8,669 nt of DNA. Origin: an uncultured Collinsella sp. GTDB taxonomy: Bacteria; Actinomycetota; Coriobacteriia; Coriobacteriales; Coriobacteriaceae. Location: the NCBI GenBank assembly GCA_900764025.1, contig CAAFMM010000226.1, positions 1 through 8,669 on the forward strand, given 5' to 3'. Every line of letters begins with the position of its first letter. The first letter of the stretch is position 1. The notes beneath the pieces were generated by a model, which searched no databases, was not told the origin of the DNA, and was given only the letters and a program-made list of their open reading frames with translations. Made by a program: the position numbers and the translations under genes. Below, one piece after another: positions 1 through 5,542 of the stretch.

Positions 1-543
1 CACGGCATTGAGCTTGCCGAGGTACTTGGGTGCGACCGTATGTCCGTCAACTCGGGCTGGGGCGACTGGGACGAGGACCGCGAGGAAGCCTGGAAGCGCA
101 GCCGCGAGCACTTGTCCATTCTGGCGGAGTATGCCGGCGAGCACGGTCTGGTGCTTACGATGGAAAGCCTGCGTCCCGAGGAGAGCAACCTTGTGACGAC
201 GGTTTCCGATGCGAAGCGCATGATTGACGAGGTCGCGAGCCCGTACTTACAGCCCATGGTTGATACAACCGCGATGGGCGTTGCAGGCGAGACGCTCGAG
301 GACTGGTTTGCCGCCTTTGGTGATGGGGCAATTCACGAGATGCACTTTATCGACGGTGACCCGTATGGCCATCTGGTGTGGGGCGATGGCAAGCACGATA
401 TGGACGCCTTCGTCGCCACACTCAACGCCCATGGTTTCGACGGCATGCTGGGCCAGGAAATCACGGACGGTCGTTACTACGATGACCCGGCGGCGGCAGA
501 TGCCAAGAACATGGCCGCATTCGAGAAATATCTGATTGACTAA
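1..543 (+). CDS. FrlC-like sugar phosphate isomerase/epimerase, 3' part (cut by left edge)
   Basis: The frame is open from base 1, so the N-terminal part lies outside the window; 180 codons and a TAA stop are visible. It reads as the C-terminal part of a xylose-isomerase-like TIM barrel (AP endonuclease 2 family). Likely divalent-metal ligands, numbered from the first visible codon, are E55 (in TMES), D88 (in MVDTT), H115 (in EMHFIDGD) and E153 (in GQEI), spaced as in ketose 3-epimerases. The stretch around E55 (ESLRPEESN), the MVD strand, the H-x-x-D-G-D segment and the following GDGK resemble E. coli FrlC, the fructoselysine 3-epimerase, as I remember its sequence. The neighbouring frlB- and frlD-like genes support a role in epimerising an Amadori compound at C3. 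Family membership is firm; the exact substrate is inferred. An unrelated sugar epimerase of the same fold is the main alternative. Confidence 0.82.
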   Translation, partial: HGIELAEVLGCDRMSVNSGWGDWDEDREEAWKRSREHLSILAEYAGEHGLVLTMESLRPEESNLVTTVSDAKRMIDEVASPYLQPMVDTTAMGVAGETLEDWFAAFGDGAIHEMHFIDGDPYGHLVWGDGKHDMDAFVATLNAHGFDGMLGQEITDGRYYDDPAAADAKNMAAFEKYLID

Positions 544-553
544 AACAACCATC

Positions 554-585
554 GGCCACGCAACCAACGTCATTGATTGCGGGCC
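554..585 (+). other. Intercistronic hairpin between epimerase and frlB-like genes
   Basis: GGCC (554-557) pairs with GGCC (582-585), and CGCAA (559-563) pairs with TTGCG (577-581). A558 is bulged and the loop is 13 nt. No T run follows; the next bases are A-rich and lead into the ribosome site at 593-599. It is therefore unlikely to be an intrinsic terminator. It could be an mRNA processing or 3'-end-protecting element. The pairing is seen in the sequence; the function is inferred. Confidence 0.4.
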
Positions 586-592
586 AAACAAG

Positions 593-599
593 AAAGGAA
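593..599 (+). promoter_or_regulatory. Ribosome binding site for the frlB-like gene
   Basis: AAAGGAA ends 6 nt before the ATG at 606. It selects this start over the in-frame TTG at 573, which lies inside the upstream hairpin loop and has no comparable site before it. Confidence 0.75.
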
Positions 600-605
600 C
601 TGGAT

Positions 606-1574
606 ATGAACGCACACGATCTGATCAAAGAGGCAATTGCCGAGAAGGGCAAATTCGACAGCGTCTACTGGATTGCTTGCGGTGGCTCCATGATCGATTT
701 GATCCCGGCTCATGAGCTTCTGCAGCGCGAGGCAACCACCTTCACTTCGTATATCTATACCGCACGTGAATTCGACATTATGCGTCCGCGTCGTCTGGGC
801 GAGAAGTCCCTGGTCATCGCTTGCAGCCACAGTGGCAATACCCCGGAGGTCGTCGAGGGCTGCGAGATTGCCCTTGCCGCCGGCGCTACGGTGATCGCCC
901 AGACCGACAACGCTGGATCCAAGATCGACTCCGGCAAGTGGACCACGTGGGTCTACCCATGGGGCGAGGGTGTGCCGCAGGCCGAGGTCCCCGCTGGCAT
1001 TTCGCTGTCGCTTGCGGCAGAGCTGCTCGATCAGCAGGAGGGCTACGCCGATCTTGCCGATATGTATGCCGGTATCGCCGAGATGGATAAGATTCTTCCC
1101 CCGGCACGCGAGAAGGTAAATGCCGAGCTGGGCGATCGCTTTGCCAAGCTTTGCCAGGAGCACGAGTTCTTCTATATTCTGGGCAGCGGTCCCAACTTTA
1201 GCCAGACCTACGGTTTCGCTATCTGCTCTCTTATGGAGATGCAGTGGCAGCACTGCAGCTACATCCACTCTGCCGAGTACTTCCATGGCCCCTTCGAGGC
1301 TACTCAGGATGGCGTTTTTTACTTCCTGCAGATGGGCTCCAGCGAGTGCCGTGCTATGGACGAGCGCGCCCTGGCGTTCCTTAAGACGCATACCGATACG
1401 CTGATGGTGCTCGATGCCAAGGAGTACGGTATGGAAGCCGTGCCGGCGAGCGTCCGTGCCTATCTGGACCCGGTGCTGTTCTACGCCATGAACTGCGAGC
1501 TGCGTGCTGCACGCGGCAAGGTGTTTGATCACGATCCCGATTTCCGTCGCTATATGGGTGTTGTCGAGTACTAG
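606..1574 (+). CDS. frlB: FrlB-like SIS-domain deglycase (fructosamine 6-phosphate deglycase family)
   Basis: This 322-residue protein belongs to the double-SIS sugar isomerase fold. In E. coli, FrlB converts fructoselysine 6-phosphate to glucose 6-phosphate and lysine in the cytoplasm. The first SIS phosphate loop is visible at S74-H-S-G-N-T79. The catalytic pair of this family, a Glu in an LME motif and the His of an HGP motif exactly 16 residues later, is present as E211 and H227. The same 16-residue spacing holds in GlmS (E488/H504) and is reported for FraB (E214/H230). The C-terminal end, D-P-D-F-R-R-Y-M-G-V-V-E-Y, closely resembles the E. coli FrlB end. The stop is 14 nt before the FrlD-like kinase start, so the two are surely co-transcribed. 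Deglycase class is strongly supported. The amine part of the substrate (lysine, asparagine or other) cannot be read from the sequence. Confidence 0.88.
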   Translation: MNAHDLIKEAIAEKGKFDSVYWIACGGSMIDLIPAHELLQREATTFTSYIYTAREFDIMRPRRLGEKSLVIACSHSGNTPEVVEGCEIALAAGATVIAQTDNAGSKIDSGKWTTWVYPWGEGVPQAEVPAGISLSLAAELLDQQEGYADLADMYAGIAEMDKILPPAREKVNAELGDRFAKLCQEHEFFYILGSGPNFSQTYGFAICSLMEMQWQHCSYIHSAEYFHGPFEATQDGVFYFLQMGSSECRAMDERALAFLKTHTDTLMVLDAKEYGMEAVPASVRAYLDPVLFYAMNCELRAARGKVFDHDPDFRRYMGVVEY

Positions 1575-1588
1575 AAGGGACAAAGGCC

Positions 1589-2452
1589 ATGGCATTTAAC
1601 GTTAACGCGCTCGGATTTGGCGACAACGTCGTCGATCGCTACGAGCATATCCACACCATGTATCCCGGCGGCAATGCGGTGAACTTCGCCGTTTATGCCA
1701 AGAAATGCGGTGCCGCACGCTCTGCATACATGGGCATTTTTGGCAATGACGCCGCTGCCGAGCATGTCATTGCAAGCCTCGAGGATGAGGGTATCGAGCT
1801 TGACAAGTGCGAGCAGATGATTGGCGAGAACGGAGCGGCTCGCGTGACCGTCGTTGACGGTGACCGTGTCTTCCTCGGCTCCAACGAGGGCGGTATCCGT
1901 GGCGATGCGCGCTATGTCCTCGATCGCTTTGACCTTTCGTACATGAAGCAGTTCGATGTGGTTCATTCGGGCAACTATTGCTTTACCGAGCGCGAGCTGC
2001 CCAAGTTGAAGGCTGCGGGCGTCACGGTCTCTTTTGACTTTTCGGACGACTCCACCGACGAGTACTACGAGCAGATTGCGCCCTACGTCGATTTTGCTTT
2101 CTTTAGTGCGGCGGATGCCGCGAGTGAGGACGAGATTCGCGAGCGTCTGGCATGGGTGAAGGGCCTGGGTCCGCGTTTTGTGTCGGCTACGGCGGGCGCC
2201 GAGGGCTGCATTGCTTACGACGGCGAGCGTTATTACCGCCAGCTGGCTAAACCGGTAACGGACATGAAGGACACCATGGGGGCGGGCGACTCGTTCCTCA
2301 CCTCGTTTTTGATGTGCTATCTCGATTCCGCCAAGCGTGGTGAGGATGGCGCCGAGGCCATCGAGCGCGCGCTCGACTTTGCTGCCGGGTTTGCCTCGAC
2401 CGTGTGCGGCATGGAAGGTTCTTGGGGCCACGGAGCACCAATCGTCGAATAG
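1589..2452 (+). CDS. frlD: FrlD-like PfkB-family sugar kinase (fructosamine 6-kinase)
   Basis: This is a 287-residue ribokinase/PfkB-family kinase, the usual length for FrlD-type enzymes. The N-terminal substrate-binding strand reads G-D-N-V-V-D (11-16), followed by the P-G-G-N-A-V-N-F-A motif (26-34). Both match E. coli FrlD. The C-terminal signature M-G-A-G-D-S holds the catalytic base D234 and the anion hole. A central F-D-F-S-D segment and an I-A-Y-D-G strand also match FrlD. The expected reaction is ATP-dependent phosphorylation of an Amadori compound at C6, making the substrate for the deglycase just upstream. The start at ATG 1589 is supported by a purine-rich site (AGAAGGGA, 1573-1580) and the 14-nt spacing from the previous stop. 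After this gene comes a 121-nt gap holding a terminator-like hairpin, so expression may drop beyond it. Fructosamine specificity is inferred from motifs and context. Confidence 0.87.
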   Translation: MAFNVNALGFGDNVVDRYEHIHTMYPGGNAVNFAVYAKKCGAARSAYMGIFGNDAAAEHVIASLEDEGIELDKCEQMIGENGAARVTVVDGDRVFLGSNEGGIRGDARYVLDRFDLSYMKQFDVVHSGNYCFTERELPKLKAAGVTVSFDFSDDSTDEYYEQIAPYVDFAFFSAADAASEDEIRERLAWVKGLGPRFVSATAGAEGCIAYDGERYYRQLAKPVTDMKDTMGAGDSFLTSFLMCYLDSAKRGEDGAEAIERALDFAAGFASTVCGMEGSWGHGAPIVE

Positions 2453-2522
2453 CTTAAGAAAGCGTACGGCGGTCTGGCCATGAGACTCTGGACGGCCGAT
2501 GCAAAACAATAAGCGAAACGCG

Positions 2523-2556
2523 AAAAGGGGGCTCGCCATGTGGTGGGTCCCCTTTT
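2523..2556 (+). terminator. Terminator-like or attenuator hairpin inside the operon
   Basis: AAAAGGGG (2523-2530) pairs with CCCCTTTT (2549-2556). The stem continues as GCTCGCC (2531-2537) with GGTGGGT (2542-2548) using three G-U pairs, and closes on an ATGT loop (2538-2541). The result is an unbroken 15-pair stem whose 3' arm ends in TTTT, the shape of an intrinsic terminator. It ends only 7 nt before the ribosome site of the second PfkB gene. It may end or reduce transcription after the frlCBD-like core, or act as a processing and stability element. Structure is read directly; efficiency is unknown. Confidence 0.62.
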
Positions 2557-2563
2557 GAACATT

Positions 2564-2570
2564 GGAGAAG
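2564..2570 (+). promoter_or_regulatory. Ribosome binding site for the second PfkB kinase
   Basis: GGAGAAG lies just before ATG 2574, with the GGAG core ending 6 nt upstream. It fixes this start and excludes the in-frame TTG at 2562, which overlaps the site itself. Confidence 0.72.
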
Positions 2571-2573
2571 ACC

Positions 2574-3374
2574 ATGGGTATTAAAGCGTGCGCGGCTGGT
2601 TTTTGCTGCGCGGACGTCTATCAGAACATCGGCGTGTTCTATCCGACTGGTAACGGCATTGACTGGGGTATCCATCTTGCACGAATGGGCGTTTCGGTAT
2701 CCGCCGTGTCGGTTGTCGGCAAGGACGAGTACGGAGACAAGATGAGAGAGGCGCTGGCCGCTGAGGGGCTCGATATCTCACATCTGCGGGTGGAGGATGG
2801 CGACACTTCGGTGATGCTCATGGCATTGAAAGACGGCGTCGATCGCGTGCATCTCGAGGCAATCGATGGCGTAATGGAGACATATCGACCGAATGAAGAT
2901 GACCGGGCGTTTATCCTAGAGCATGACATCATTCATACCGACCTGTTTGGCAATTGTTTGGACCTCCTGCCCGAATGGCATGATGCGGGCAAGACGGTGG
3001 TTATGGACTTCTCGGTGTTCAGCCAGGATTCCGAATATGCCTGTGAGAATCATTTTCCCTACGTTGACTACGCATTTATGTCGTTTGAAGAGGACACTCC
3101 GGAGCTACGAGACTGGGTACGCCACGTGCAGGAATTGGGACCGCGCGTTGCGGTTGCCACGCTTGGCGAGAAGGGAAGCATTGCCTATGACGGGGAGCGC
3201 TTCTATGAGTGCGGGATCGTACCGGCGGAGAAGGTCGTTAACACCGTGGGTGCCGGCGACTCGTATATTGCCGGGTTTACCAAGGGCGTGATCGATGGCC
3301 TTGATATTCCGGCGTGTATGAAAGCGGGCGCTGGGCTATCGTCCCGAGTGATTGGTTCGTTTGAGCCGTACTAG
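2574..3374 (+). CDS. Second PfkB-family sugar kinase, diverged FrlD paralogue
   Basis: This 266-residue ribokinase-family kinase is recognisably related to the preceding one. Both share the I-A-Y-D-G-E-R strand and a G-A-G-D-S catalytic motif, here with base D229. Its substrate end differs: the GDNxVD strand is replaced by a C-C-A-D-V-Y segment (11-16), two residues shorter. The P-G-G-N-A-V-N motif has become P-T-G-N-G-I-D (24-30). These changes touch the sugar-binding region while leaving ATP chemistry intact, so it is probably an active kinase with a different sugar substrate. It lies behind the terminator-like hairpin and is followed 27 nt later by the amidohydrolase gene. Possible roles are phosphorylating an epimer or another glycated amine, or a sugar released further down the pathway. 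Kinase family is firm; substrate is unknown. Confidence 0.85.
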   Translation: MGIKACAAGFCCADVYQNIGVFYPTGNGIDWGIHLARMGVSVSAVSVVGKDEYGDKMREALAAEGLDISHLRVEDGDTSVMLMALKDGVDRVHLEAIDGVMETYRPNEDDRAFILEHDIIHTDLFGNCLDLLPEWHDAGKTVVMDFSVFSQDSEYACENHFPYVDYAFMSFEEDTPELRDWVRHVQELGPRVAVATLGEKGSIAYDGERFYECGIVPAEKVVNTVGAGDSYIAGFTKGVIDGLDIPACMKAGAGLSSRVIGSFEPY

Positions 3375-3388
3375 GGTCAAATGCCTGG

Positions 3389-3395
3389 AAAGGAG
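3389..3395 (+). promoter_or_regulatory. Ribosome binding site for the amidohydrolase gene
   Basis: AAAGGAG sits 6 nt before ATG 3402. It lies inside the longer open frame that begins at ATG 3381, so the shorter start is preferred and the protein begins M-V-I-D. Confidence 0.8.
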
Positions 3396-3401
3396 TACGA
3401 A

Positions 3402-4262
3402 ATGGTTATCGACATGTTGGTTCACCCCATGCTCTACGGCGAGATCTGCACGCCGGGTGATGAGCCTGATGGATTCGGTTTTTGGTCACGAGAATTTGGT
3501 ATGGGGCATATGGGCCCCATGGATTGGGATGAGCTTCAAGTTGAGATGGACGTCTGCGACGTGCAGAAGAGCGTGCTCATGCCGCTCGATGTAACCACGG
3601 CATGCGGAGGGCACTTTGGCACCAATGACCAGATTGCCATGCTGGTTGCCGCGCATTCCGATCGTCTGTGGGGATTTGCAAGCGTAGACCCGCAGGTGAG
3701 CGGTGCCGCAGACGAATTGGAGCGCGCCTTTACCGAGTTGGGGGCAAAGGGGCTTTGCCTGCATCCGGCAAAGCAGGGTTTTGCCCCCGATGATGCTGTG
3801 GCCGAGCCGCTTTACGAGCTGTGCGAGCGCTATAACAAGCCTGTGGTTTTCCATGCCGGTATGTCTTGGGAGCCTGGCGCAGAGCTCTCGCGCAGTAACC
3901 CGCTTGCATTTGAGCACACAATCGCAACGCATCCAAATGTGCGCTTTAGTTTGACCCACTTTGGCTGGCCCTGGGTGCGCGAGACCGTGGCGATGCTGCT
4001 CAAGTATCCCAACTGCTACGCGGACACCTCTATCACTTACATTGATTCGCCCGAGGAGATGATGCAGCGTCTTTTCACGGTCGATATGGGGCCGCTGTGG
4101 TATGAGCGCGCGCTATCGCACCAAGTGATGTTCGCCAGTAATACGCCGCGCTTCCGTGCATTCAAACTCAAGCGGGCGCTCGATACCGTGCCCATGCGCG
4201 ACGATGCGCGAGAAAGGCTCTACTGGGGTAATGCCCTGCGTTTTCTTGAAGGGGATGAGTAA
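3402..4262 (+). CDS. Amidohydrolase-2 family (PF04909-type) TIM-barrel protein with atypical metal site
   Basis: The 286-residue protein has the layout of amidohydrolase-2 enzymes such as ACMSD-like decarboxylases and lactonases. It shows an N-terminal I-D-M-L-V-H-P strand, a G-L-C-L-H-P segment near the middle, V-V-F-H-A-G (H151), L-T-H-F-G-W (H186) and a C-terminal F-A-S-N-T-P motif. In typical members the first motif is DxHxH and the last contains an Asp (for example S-D-x-P). Here the first His position is L6 and the Asp position is N247, leaving H8, H151 and H186. The metal site is therefore altered, and the chemistry may differ from a normal metal hydrolase. The next gene starts 2 nt after its stop, which suggests translational coupling. 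A role in hydrolysing a lactone or another intermediate of the sugar pathway is possible but unproven. Confidence 0.78.
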   Translation: MVIDMLVHPMLYGEICTPGDEPDGFGFWSREFGMGHMGPMDWDELQVEMDVCDVQKSVLMPLDVTTACGGHFGTNDQIAMLVAAHSDRLWGFASVDPQVSGAADELERAFTELGAKGLCLHPAKQGFAPDDAVAEPLYELCERYNKPVVFHAGMSWEPGAELSRSNPLAFEHTIATHPNVRFSLTHFGWPWVRETVAMLLKYPNCYADTSITYIDSPEEMMQRLFTVDMGPLWYERALSHQVMFASNTPRFRAFKLKRALDTVPMRDDARERLYWGNALRFLEGDE

Positions 4263-4264
4263 AC

Positions 4265-4693
4265 ATGGTGACGCTCGAGACATTGAGCTATCTATCGACT
4301 GCCCCGGACCAGTTCATCGATATTACCGAAGACGTGCACGCTGCCATCGAACGCAGCTCGGTGACCAATGGCTTGGCAGCGATTATTTTGTCGCATACGA
4401 CCTGCGGGATCGTGGTAAACGAGGGGCTGCCCTGCGTGGAGACGGATCTTATGGAGACGCTTGATCGCATCGCCCCACTCGATGCCCCCTATGCGCACGC
4501 ACACTTCCTGCCGAGCTATGGAGCCACCGGTAACAACTCCTGCGGGCATATCAAGAGCATGATTTGTGGAAACAGCTGCTTCTTTCCCGTCCAAGATGGC
4601 CACATCGTGTGCGGAGGTGCCCAGAACATCTATCTTGCGGAGTTTGACGGTCCGCAGAAGCGAAGAGTGTACGTCGAGGTGCTGGGGGAGTAA
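4265..4693 (+). CDS. yjbQ: YjbQ/UPF0047 family protein
   Basis: A 142-residue protein with full-length YjbQ features: S-H-T-T (43-46) followed by N-E (52-53), then N-S-C-G-H-I-K (91-97) with the conserved H95-I-K. The C-terminal half also fits, with P-V-Q-D-G (108-112) and L-A-E-F-D-G-P (124-130) leading to an R-R-V strand. Some E. coli YjbQ-family members have weak thiamine phosphate synthase activity, but the physiological role of the family is unsettled. Its placement in a catabolic operon suggests a specific task there. The commonly seen G-T-W-Q segment is C-G-G-A-Q here (116-120), and the protein has six cysteines (47, 57, 93, 101, 105, 116), rich for its size. Start ATG 4265 follows an AAGGGG site at 4249-4254 inside the previous gene. 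Confidence 0.87.
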   Translation: MVTLETLSYLSTAPDQFIDITEDVHAAIERSSVTNGLAAIILSHTTCGIVVNEGLPCVETDLMETLDRIAPLDAPYAHAHFLPSYGATGNNSCGHIKSMICGNSCFFPVQDGHIVCGGAQNIYLAEFDGPQKRRVYVEVLGE

Positions 4694-4714
4694 CGTCCCT
4701 GCGATAACCCTATG

Positions 4715-4720
4715 AAGGAG
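4715..4720 (+). promoter_or_regulatory. Ribosome binding site for the BtpA/SgcQ-family gene
   Basis: AAGGAG ends 6 nt before ATG 4727. The in-frame ATG at 4712 overlaps the site and is unlikely to be used. Confidence 0.78.
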
Positions 4721-4726
4721 CACGTT

Positions 4727-5536
4727 ATGTCGTTTCTAACCTCGATGTTCAAGACCGAAAAGCCGGTTATTGGAATGCTGCACCTGCGTCCTCTGCCGGG
4801 CGATCCGCTGTATTACCCGGGCGGAAGCGTGTCGCAGGTCGTGGAAGCCGCCAAGCGCGATCTCGAAGCGTTGCAGCAGGGCGGTGTCGATGGCATTTTG
4901 ATTACCAATGAGCTCTCGATGCCCTATGAGCAGCACGTGTCTCCCTCAACCCTTGCATCGATGGGCTATGTAATCGGGGCTCTGTCCCATGATCTGTCGA
5001 CTCCTTGGGGAGCTGAGGCTATTTACGATGGTGATGCCACAATCGAGCTGTGCGCTGCCGTCGACGCGCAGTTCACGCGCTGCAATTTTTGCGGTGCCTG
5101 GGCCGGTGATCTTGGGCTGATTAACCGAGATTTCGCGCACACCATGCGTCGCAAGGCGGCGCTGCGTCTGGATGACCTCAAGCTTTTTCACTTCATCACG
5201 AGCGAGGGGGAGGTTTATCTCAACGACCGCACGACTGCGGACATTGCCGATTCACTTCTCTTTAATTGCCTACCGGATGCGATGGTCATCGGCGGTTCGG
5301 CTGCCGGTCGTGGCGCTTCGGGCGAGCTTGCCGATGAGGTCCGCGAGCGTGTTGACGAAGTACCTGTGGTATGTGGCACCGGTTGTCGCGAAAATACCGT
5401 GGCTGACGTATTTGCTCACTACGATGGCGCGTTTGTCGGCACGTGCTTAAAGCGCGACGGAAAGCTGGATGCCCCGGTCGATGTTGAGCGGGTGGTTCGT
5501 TTTATGGCTGCCGCTCGTACGGCGCGAGGGGAGTAG
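4727..5536 (+). CDS. BtpA/SgcQ family TIM-barrel protein
   Basis: The 269-residue protein fits the BtpA family (PF03437), a TIM-barrel group that includes cyanobacterial BtpA, linked to photosystem I, and E. coli SgcQ from a cryptic sugar operon. Family marks are V-I-G-M-L-H-L-x-P-L-P-G-D-P at residues 14-27 and G-V-D-G-I-L-I-T-N-E at 53-62. A later C-N-F-C-G-A-W-A segment and a V-I-G-G-S-A-A-G-R phosphate-binding-type loop in the last third also fit. A C-terminal V-C-G-T-G-C strand precedes the final helix. In a heterotroph a photosystem role is excluded, so an enzymatic role on a sugar phosphate or nucleoside-like compound is likely. Its stop is 6 nt before the FGGY kinase start, implying tight coupling with that kinase. 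The precise reaction is not known for this family, and I do not assign one. Confidence 0.83.
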   Translation: MSFLTSMFKTEKPVIGMLHLRPLPGDPLYYPGGSVSQVVEAAKRDLEALQQGGVDGILITNELSMPYEQHVSPSTLASMGYVIGALSHDLSTPWGAEAIYDGDATIELCAAVDAQFTRCNFCGAWAGDLGLINRDFAHTMRRKAALRLDDLKLFHFITSEGEVYLNDRTTADIADSLLFNCLPDAMVIGGSAAGRGASGELADEVRERVDEVPVVCGTGCRENTVADVFAHYDGAFVGTCLKRDGKLDAPVDVERVVRFMAAARTARGE

Positions 5537-5542
5537 GCGCTC

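Noticed and set aside
570..1595. Long open frame of 341 codons on the minus strand, opposite the frlB-like gene
   Set aside because: The plus strand encodes a protein with a clear catalytic pair and a family-specific C-terminus. The antisense frame has no recognisable motif and arises from biased codon use in GC-rich DNA.
2453..2522. Possible promoter upstream of the second PfkB gene
   Set aside because: No convincing -35/-10 pair was found by eye; the A-rich run near 2502-2511 alone is not enough.
1571..2575. Long open frame of 334 codons on the minus strand, opposite the first PfkB kinase
   Set aside because: It mirrors a well-supported kinase gene, has no family motif and no convincing ribosome site, and extends across the whole sense gene as codon-bias shadows do.
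3381..3401. Longer N-terminus for the amidohydrolase from ATG 3381
   Set aside because: The AAAGGAG ribosome site lies within this extension and is correctly spaced for ATG 3402.
3486..3959. Minus-strand open frame opposite the amidohydrolase
   Set aside because: It shows no motif and no ribosome site, and lies wholly within a supported gene.
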